Part shown: positions 57,767-64,000 of the stretch, in pieces
Position numbering within the stretch: position 1 is the stretch's first letter
How the letters are laid out: each line of letters opens with the position of its first letter
Origin: Acholoe squamosa
Lineage: Eukaryota > Annelida > Polychaeta > Phyllodocida > Polynoidae
Length of the DNA: 64,000 bases
Assembly (NCBI GenBank): GCA_949317995.1
Contig: OX439040.1
Span: forward strand, 75,179,972-75,243,971
Direction of reading: 5' to 3'
Position numbers and translations under genes: made by a program
The notes under the pieces: model-generated
The model's database searches: none
What the model saw: the letters and a program-made list of their open reading frames with translations, nothing else
What the model was told of the DNA's origin: nothing

Positions 57767-60700
57767 CTGCAAAAAGTGTAAAGTAGCACAATTTATAGAC
57801 AGGTTTCATTTTTAATAATTATTCTCTCAAAATTAGATTTCAGCTCAGAAGCAGGATTTTGAAACTCCAAAAGCTGACTTAACAAGGAGAACATAGTGTT
57901 TCAGAAAAAAAAGTGTTAAGTAGTCCATTTTATAGAAAGATTCTATCAAATTTAATGATTCTTTCTCTCAAAATAAGGTTTCAACTCAAAAGCAGGATTT
58001 CAATTCTTCAAAAACTGACCTTACACAATATAGTGTTATTAATACAATTTTCAACATGATGATGCAGCAAAGCAGCAGTGGTAAATATATCTTGTCAACC
58101 TCACTAAGTAGATACTTTTTAGGCTGGTTTTGGCCTATTTTAATCCATCAGGATGTGAAATAAACATGTATTTGAAACTTTTTGTGGTGGATATGAACTT
58201 AACCATCTAAAGGCCACTGATGCATTAATGCATCATGCCCTTTGGTTGCCTGACGAGTAACTCACCAGGGCTGCATTCATGCATCATGCCGACCCTATGG
58301 GAGTGATACACTCCAAGAGGGTCAGCATGATGCTCCAATAAAGTGCTGAGCACTCTCTCCGGCACTTCAATCGTGCATCATGCCGTCCAATGGGCATGTT
58401 ACACTCCTGCATCCGCAGCTTTTTAAGGATTATTATACTTACTTGATGAAGCTGGAGTGGTAGACATGTACGAAGGTGGCCATAAGGAACTGGCAGTCAA
58501 ACCGATCCATGATGCCGCCATGACCGGGAATCGTATCCCCAAAGTCCTTGATTTTAAAGGCCCGCTTGAAACCGCTTGCAAAGAAGCCGCCGAAGGGTCC
58601 GATGATGGAGGCAAAGAGGGACATGGAGATGGAGTGGAGCATGAAAGGGTACATGCGGATTGTCTTCACCTGCGCCAGGCCAACCTACATCACATAGGGA
58701 GAGAATCAGTAAATGGAGAGGTCTCTTATCTTATTATGTAAGGGGTGCCTATGTGAGGGCCCAATGGAGGTACCCCCAACCTGGGTGACACAGAATTATT
58801 ACAGTTACAGCCTTGTTGGACTGAGGTGGTGTATAGAATATGCACTATTGTGTCCCGCCATGTCCCCTACACCCCGTATGCTCATAGATTTCAATCCTCT
58901 TGTACCCCCAATGTGATTAAGGTCATGTGGACGTAAATGCTGCCCTCTCGTGAGTTATAAGGTATTCAGGCCTGCACTGAAGAGTGTGCTGGCTGCTGAT
59001 TGGTTTTGAATTAGAATATAAGAATATTGGTAAAATTATGAAAAAAAACACAGGTGTTCCCAAATAGCTAACAAATGGCATATTAGGTGTGTTTTTATAT
59101 AAAAACATAGAGGAAATGGATTTAGTTCCCCATGACCTATAGGAGGAATGGGCATTTTACCTTCATATTTCAGATCACACTTTAGAGTCATTTTTCTGTT
59201 ACATCAGGGCTAGTTTAGTAGGAAAATGACCAAATTAGCCACATAAATGGTGTATAAATCAGAAAAACCTTGGAAAATACTGCTTGCGGAGATAGGGTAA
59301 TTTCCAAAATGTTGCAGTTTCTATAATTGCCCTGAACACCACTTTTTCTTGATATAACCCACCAACAGAATGAAATTTTCAGCTGAAAATTAGCTTTTAG
59401 TGTTATTTTAATCTTCCTAGGGCTTTTTATGCACAGATGTCCATTTAGAGCCATAGGTACAGTTAACAATTCAGTCGGGTTTGCACAGTTCAGTCAAAAT
59501 TTCACCCACCATGGAACTATCCAATTAACAAGTGTTAATTTCTCCCTGCGTGCAGATATTGGTACATTGCTGATGATAGATATTTTCAATGCATGTGCCA
59601 GAAAAGGCTCAAAAAGTGGGAATAATCATAGGCTTAATTTTCATAATTTTTTTCAGCAATTTTATAATATTTTCCATGACTTTGTGATTTTTCCAGGGAA
59701 TGCCAAACCATATCTTGCAAAAACAATGCCCTCTTCATCATTAGGTGACTGTATTCAATAAATGTATGCAGTTTGGCAGCTCTATAAGAACATTGGTAAA
59801 ATTATGAAAAAAAAATCACAGGTGTTCCCAAATAGTTAATAAAATGGAATAGTAGGTGTTTTTATATTATGCCAGGTTTTGGGAATTTTATGAGGCATGC
59901 AAAATTTAATCTGGCCAATGGAGATTTTCAAGCCCAAAATAGGGTGGAATGGCACTCGCTGCACATATCATTCCGTTATTTAAGATTTTCAGGGTTAAGC
60001 CTATACAACATTCTGTCACATTGTGTATGAGGGATGGTTTAATCATGCTATGGTTGAAATTATGACCAACAAACATTTTAGGTGGCTGTTTTTGTGTGTT
60101 ACGCTATATAAAACCAGAGGAAATGGATTTAGTTCCCCGTGACCTATAGACCAGCGCCCCAGCACTTATAAGAATTTGATACCCCTGTACACACAGCCCT
60201 TCTTTGAGCGTGGCACTTATTTAGATACTGTTTTTAGTAGTCAAGATTGATTTCAGTACCCTGTGCTGTCGTTTATTTAAGACCCCAGCGCTTACAAGGA
60301 CCAATATGCTAAGAGATTTATTACTGGAATATTACTCACCATGGCACATAGGTTCTGCAGGAACTTGGGCAGGTTGTACTCGCTGAGTATGAAGACGGCC
60401 GCCCGCTCACATTCAAAGTTCATTCCACCCTTAGCCTCGTTGTAGTCAATGGGACACACAAAGTAGTCGAACTGGACCAGGAAGTACGAAATCTGAAAAA
60501 TGGAACAAGAATTTGATATGTATTGTTCAATTCATAATTCAAAATGTCATTACTCAACTGGCCTATACCAGCACCTAGGTGCTTACTGATTTCAACTACA
60601 CTGAGCACCAAGCACCTATTTGAGATGGACACTCATAATGAGGATGTTAGGCTATACTAAGACATCAATGATGGTCACATGCAAAAGATGTGTGCAATAA

Positions 60701-63292
60701 CAGAAAGTCATTATCTTCAAAGATGAAAGTAACTGATCAGAATATATTCTCAAATAGAACCCTCTAAAATATAGGTTTTATATAGGAGTTTAGCCTCGAA
60801 CCTGAAACTCCCTAAAACAGGTGAAAAACCCTGAAGACCTCCACCCCTATTTAAAAAGAAAAAAAAAACTTGTTGGAGGGGAAGACTTCTTTCTTACCAC
60901 AATACCATAGACGATGGTAGAGAAAGCGCCCCCAATGAATCCTTCCCAGGTCTTTTTGGGGGACAGCTTGATGAGTGGAGTCCGTCCGAAGAAGAAGCCG
61001 AACATGTAGGCCATGATGTCGTTACAGATAATCATAGAAGTGGGCACCAGGATCCTTGGAGGAACAAAAAGTGCAATATTGTCTCATATCAGGTGTAATT
61101 GATACTATTCACTTTTCGATTAATCTGAATTGAAGTAACTGTAAACGTTCCATCATAAGCCAATCTCTTTTTGTTTGCTATTTTTCCTCAAAATTGGCTT
61201 CGAACTTTGAGCCAAGTCTACCCTGGCTTATGACCGGGTTTTATTGCTGTAGATTAAACAGAATGGAGTAAATTAATCACCAAAATCAGCTTAAAATGTT
61301 TTGACAAACTCTATCCCCAGCTCATGACTGAGGTCGGCTTATGATTCTCCATGCCACAACAGATTTTCTTCTGCGTGTAAGACCCCAAGACTCAAGAGAA
61401 AACCTAGAGCATTTTTTTCACTTTAAATGCTATCAAGTTATCGAATGTAAATCAAAACCGAGCTTTCAAACAACAAATTATAAAAATTGCCCTCATTGGA
61501 AATGATACTTCAATGGCATCAGTGTGACTTGTCTCAAATTAAACACAAGTAGCATTATTACATTTTGAAAGACTTTCCCTGACTCACAGCAAAATTTTAT
61601 GAAATCCTGTGGCTTTCCCTGACCACTATATTTTCCCTGACTTTCCCTGACCTTTGGGAACCCTACTTTTATAAAGATGTTTAGAATTAATTGATAACTC
61701 CACAGCCTGTTGACGTACCAGATGAGTCCCTCGAGGATGTTCTGGATGATGAGATGGGACTGGGTCACCACGATCAGCAGCGTCACGTGAGTCCAGCCAA
61801 ACTGTAAGCAAGCAAATCACTCTGTTAATGCAACATTTATAACCACAAATCTACAAAACAAGTATAGTAGGAACATTTAGAATCTAAAAAAATATATCCA
61901 ACATTTCTCTTTAGACCATAACTGATTCAGGATATAACAGTACTTTATCAACACCGTAAACCCTTGGCTATAAGCCGACCTCAGTCAGGGGTAGACTCTT
62001 GAAAAATCTTATAAGCCGATTTTGGAAGCAGTTTTAAATGGTTTTCACTATAGAGCCCCTGTCATAAGCTGTGGGTAGACTATAAACAAATCTTCGAAGC
62101 TGATTTTGGTAAAAAAATTCCCAAAATACGATCGACCAGAGTTTTAGGGTATATGCAATTTGACTAATCTATTTTGCTACGAGTTGCCCACTTACCAGAG
62201 TGAACTGCTTCAGGTAGTGTTTCTTGACGAGGCTGAAGACGAAGCCAACAAATCCTCCCACATACAGTGTGAAGGAGATGAACCGATGAGACGTCACAAA
62301 GAACTTCATGAACTCCTGGAAATAAGTCCATTAATTATTACATCTGAATGAGAAATTTATTTTGTCCTGATACATAGAAGTCTATTGAAGTCCAACCCGT
62401 GCCCCGGAACCCGTCTACCTCACTGTTCCCTTTAAATACCGTTTTTTGAAAAGCGACTAGTTTGGCATTTTTCATATGAGCAGACGGAATGATAAGTCAT
62501 ACATGAACACTACAGTGCTTGGTCACTAGGGTGTGACACTTGAAACTTTTGTAATTTGCTGCAGTACTCTGCGCATGAGGGATTTTAGGGTTAACCTTTG
62601 ATCCCAAAGGGGACCTTGACCTTGTGATTAACAAAAGTTATGTCATTTTGAATTTTTCGCAAACTCAAGGTGCACCTTTTACATGAGCTACTTTGGTATA
62701 AATTTGACTGACCGTCCGTGAGAGGAGTACACCGAAGTACTGAATCATGCTCTCTCCGTAGAAGAAGTAGTTGGAGCAGATCAGGAAGTACCAGCTGAGT
62801 GTGCGGAACCACGGCAAGTCATGCGACTTGTACACGTGGTACCCGATGTTAATAATCTCATGGAAACACTTAATCTGAATGGCAAACACCTGGAATATAA
62901 CAAAAGTATATGGGTGAAAATGTTGATAAACTGTTCAAATATGTACATTGGCAATGATTAATATGGACATGATTTTCCCACAAAGCCAGGCACAAAATAT
63001 CTTGCGACTTTTAATCCATATTTTCAGAACGATTGAAATGGCTAGAACTAGAGAAAAACGGGGGTAGAGAAATGATTTAAAGAAAATCTGAAATTATTCA
63101 ATTGAAGATTTAAAGAAAGGTGATTCCTTATGAGTCTACATTCAACAAAATGCACCAGCCTGACATGATGTCCATCCATACATCACAATACGTACCAGCA
63201 GGACGAGCGCCAGGGGCCCCAGCCAGATGATAATGAAGAAGCCAATAATCATCAGCCAGGTAAAGATACCACGTATCACCCAGTTACGCCAC
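57646..63292 (-). CDS. CDS2: Phosphatidate cytidylyltransferase (CDP-diacylglycerol synthase), 5'-partial
   Basis: Integral ER-membrane enzyme that makes CDP-diacylglycerol from phosphatidic acid and CTP, the precursor of phosphatidylinositol and, by other routes, cardiolipin. Eight exons on the minus strand: 63,292-63,196; 62,889-62,713; 62,315-62,196; 61,801-61,719; 61,054-60,898; 60,492-60,340; 58,684-58,443; 57,766-57,646. All introns are GT-AG and phases agree, giving about 382 codons. The rest (about 60-80 N-terminal residues in family members) lies beyond the right edge. Hydrophobic helices run throughout. The family signature is complete in exon 7: [20 protein letters not shown] then GIMDRFD. 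The C-terminus ([10 protein letters not shown]) matches the animal CDS1/CDS2 ending closely. CDS1 versus CDS2 cannot be told apart; invertebrates usually have one gene. No frameshift or stop, so likely functional. Confidence 0.95.
57778..58030. repeat. ~125 bp diverged tandem duplication in the last intron
   Basis: About 57,790-57,900 and 57,925-58,030 share TTCTCTCAAAAT, TTTCAGCTCAGAAGCAGG/TTTCAACTCAAAAGCAGG and CATAGTGTT/TATAGTGTT in the same order. Confidence 0.6.
58203..58428. mobile_element. TTAA palindromic MITE copy in the last intron
   Basis: TTAA then CCATCTAAAGGCCACTGATG on the left; CACTCCTGCATCCGCAGC and TTTTTAAGGAT on the right. Interior family blocks (CTCACCAGGGCTGCATTCAT, GGAGTGATACACTCC) are well kept. 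Its right end is about 10 bp from the donor site of exon g. Confidence 0.65.
58443..58684 (-). CDS. CDS2: CDP-DAG synthase exon g, catalytic signature
   Basis: Contains [20 protein letters not shown], then [18 protein letters not shown], the CTP-transferase signature with its conserved Lys and Asp residues. Ends with the first two bases of a Lys codon before GTAAGT. A MITE copy ends only about 15 bp past the exon edge. Confidence 0.95.
59018..60150. repeat. Direct repeat of ~125 bp, second copy split by an insert
   Basis: 59,018-59,143 (ATTGGTAAAATTATGAAAAA ... GAGGAAATGGATTTAGTTCC) recurs as 59,785-59,870 plus 60,095-60,150, with about 225 bp of unrelated DNA between. All lies in the intron between exons f and g. 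It could be an LTR-like pair or a segmental duplication. Confidence 0.6.
60340..60492 (-). CDS. CDS2: CDP-DAG synthase exon f
   Basis: 51 codons: [19 protein letters not shown] through [11 protein letters not shown]. Lumenal/cytosolic loop, the least conserved part; donor GTGAGT. Confidence 0.88.
60898..61054 (-). CDS. CDS2: CDP-DAG synthase exon e
   Basis: Completes the Trp codon, then [20 protein letters not shown] and the conserved [13 protein letters not shown] segment that distinguishes the family; donor GTAAGA. Confidence 0.95.
61140..61380. repeat. CCGTAA-family fragment in an intron
   Basis: GTAAACGTTCCATCATAAGCC, GGCTTATGACCGGG and GAGGTCGGCTTATGA are degraded inverted pieces of the family. 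Confidence 0.4.
61719..61801 (-). CDS. CDS2: CDP-DAG synthase exon d
   Basis: 83 bp: [20 protein letters not shown] then NILEGLIW with the Trp codon split TG|G; donor GTACGT. Confidence 0.92.
61953..62150. repeat. CCGTAA-family copy in an intron, right end lost
   Basis: Begins ACCGTAAACCCTTGGCTATA followed by AGCCGACCTCAGTCA; CTTATAAGCCGATTTTGG follows inside. No matching right end. Confidence 0.5.
62196..62315 (-). CDS. CDS2: CDP-DAG synthase exon c
   Basis: 40 codons, phase 0: [20 protein letters not shown] through [11 protein letters not shown]; acceptor TTATTTCCAG, donor GTAAGT. Confidence 0.9.
62713..62889 (-). CDS. CDS2: CDP-DAG synthase exon b
   Basis: 59 codons, phase 0: [20 protein letters not shown] through [20 protein letters not shown], highly conserved in animals. 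Donor GTCAGT. Confidence 0.93.
63196..63292 (-). CDS. CDS2: CDP-DAG synthase exon a (first visible)
   Basis: Starts after TTTCCTCCAG; first base completes a codon from an upstream exon. Encodes [19 protein letters not shown] and the first membrane helix; ends CTGCTG before GTACGT. Confidence 0.92.
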
Positions 63293-64000
63293 CTGGAGGA
63301 AACACAAGGAAAGTTATTAACTGTAATGAATATACCGAATATGTTACAAATGTACAAATCTATTTCTATTGTACCATAATACCCGCGTACCCATAGTGCA
63401 CTCCACATACACGAGGCAAACTGAAACCTTATGGGCATGATAGGGAAAATATTAAATGACTTTTGTTCTGATCAATAGATTTTCCAAATTCAAAGAACTA
63501 TAGCCATCTCAGACTTTGAGAGATTTTGTAGAAAACCTCCCTTCATTTTTGCTGCTTCTAGGTCTATTCCCGCATATAAGATGCAAGTTATATGCATGGT
63601 TTTACGGTACATTTGATTTTTTCCCCAACACTGGGCAAACACTATAAGTTATGACGTTATACCAGTACCTAGTTTTCTAACATATAACAGGTTGGTTGAT
63701 TGGTTGATTCATTAGTTTTACGTCGCAGTATTTCACGAGACTTACTCAGCTTTTATCGGACATTAAGTCATTTCTTTCTCAATCTGAACAGGTATTTAAA
63801 AGCTGCTTGTCCATACAGCTAGACAGGTATTTATATGCTGCCTGTCCATCTCAGCGGTGACCACATCTATGGATGACCGAATCTATGAGATGAATGACTG
63901 GAACTATGAGGAGGGGTGAGGGGGAAAACTGCTACCGGGGCTTCATTCCTCTACTCTTTTCGAAGGATAGCAAGTGTTCTTTTATTTGGCTGGTCACATA
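63293..64000 (-). other. Upstream intron of the CDP-DAG synthase gene (partial)
   Basis: No further exon found up to the edge. Contains a right end of the CCGTAA family (GCATGGTTTTACGGTA, to 63,609). From 63,691 GTTGGTTGATTGGTTGATTC followed by TTTTACGTCGCAG looks like a dispersed repeat of unknown type. Confidence 0.45.

Overview
This window reads as nuclear DNA of an animal, probably a marine invertebrate and perhaps a deuterostome. The one clear host gene, a CDP-diacylglycerol synthase, has eight visible exons with GT-AG introns. The rest is intergenic sequence packed with animal-type transposons: PIF/Harbinger, Penelope, non-LTR, Ty3/gypsy, Ty1/copia and many MITEs. There are no bacterial operons, rRNAs or CRISPR arrays. 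I cannot name the species from the sequence alone.

Layout. 1-18 kb: no supportable host gene. It is a dense field of short non-autonomous DNA elements with terminal inverted repeats, many with TA or TTAA next to their ends, plus two minisatellites (18 bp unit near 11.6-12.3 kb, about 39 bp unit near 16.5-17.3 kb). Both minisatellites appear to grow out of one dispersed inverted-repeat family whose ends read CCGTAA...TATAAGGCGC. 18.1-23.1 kb: a decayed two-gene PIF/Harbinger transposon, with an AT-hook/MADF-type DNA-binding gene on + and a DDE transposase on -. 24.8-28.5 kb: a 5'-truncated non-LTR retrotransposon (-) meets a Penelope-like element (+) head to head. 29.36-31.66 kb and 43.72-44.1 kb: an AT-rich, intronless block with two tandem dUTPase-like ORFs and one unknown 251-codon ORF, all broken. 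It may be an endogenised large DNA virus fragment, or debris of another mobile element.

31,665-43,715: a full-length 12 kb Ty3/gypsy retrotransposon inserted into a 37 bp tandem repeat inside that AT-rich block. Its 368 bp LTRs differ at about 14 positions by eye, and a TATC target duplication flanks it. It has an unusually long coiled-coil gag, a candidate -1 frameshift site touching the gag stop, a normal protease-RT-RNase H-integrase order, and about 2.4 kb of extra coding sequence 3' of pol that I do not recognise. 44.7-45.7 kb: a truncated copia gag-protease (-). 45.9-57.6 kb: intergenic, with further MITEs and minisatellites.

57,646-63,292 (-): the 3' eight exons of a phosphatidate cytidylyltransferase (CDS1/CDS2 family, ER phospholipid synthesis). 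The N-terminal exon or exons lie beyond the right edge. All exon edges were read by eye from splice dinucleotides and reading phase.
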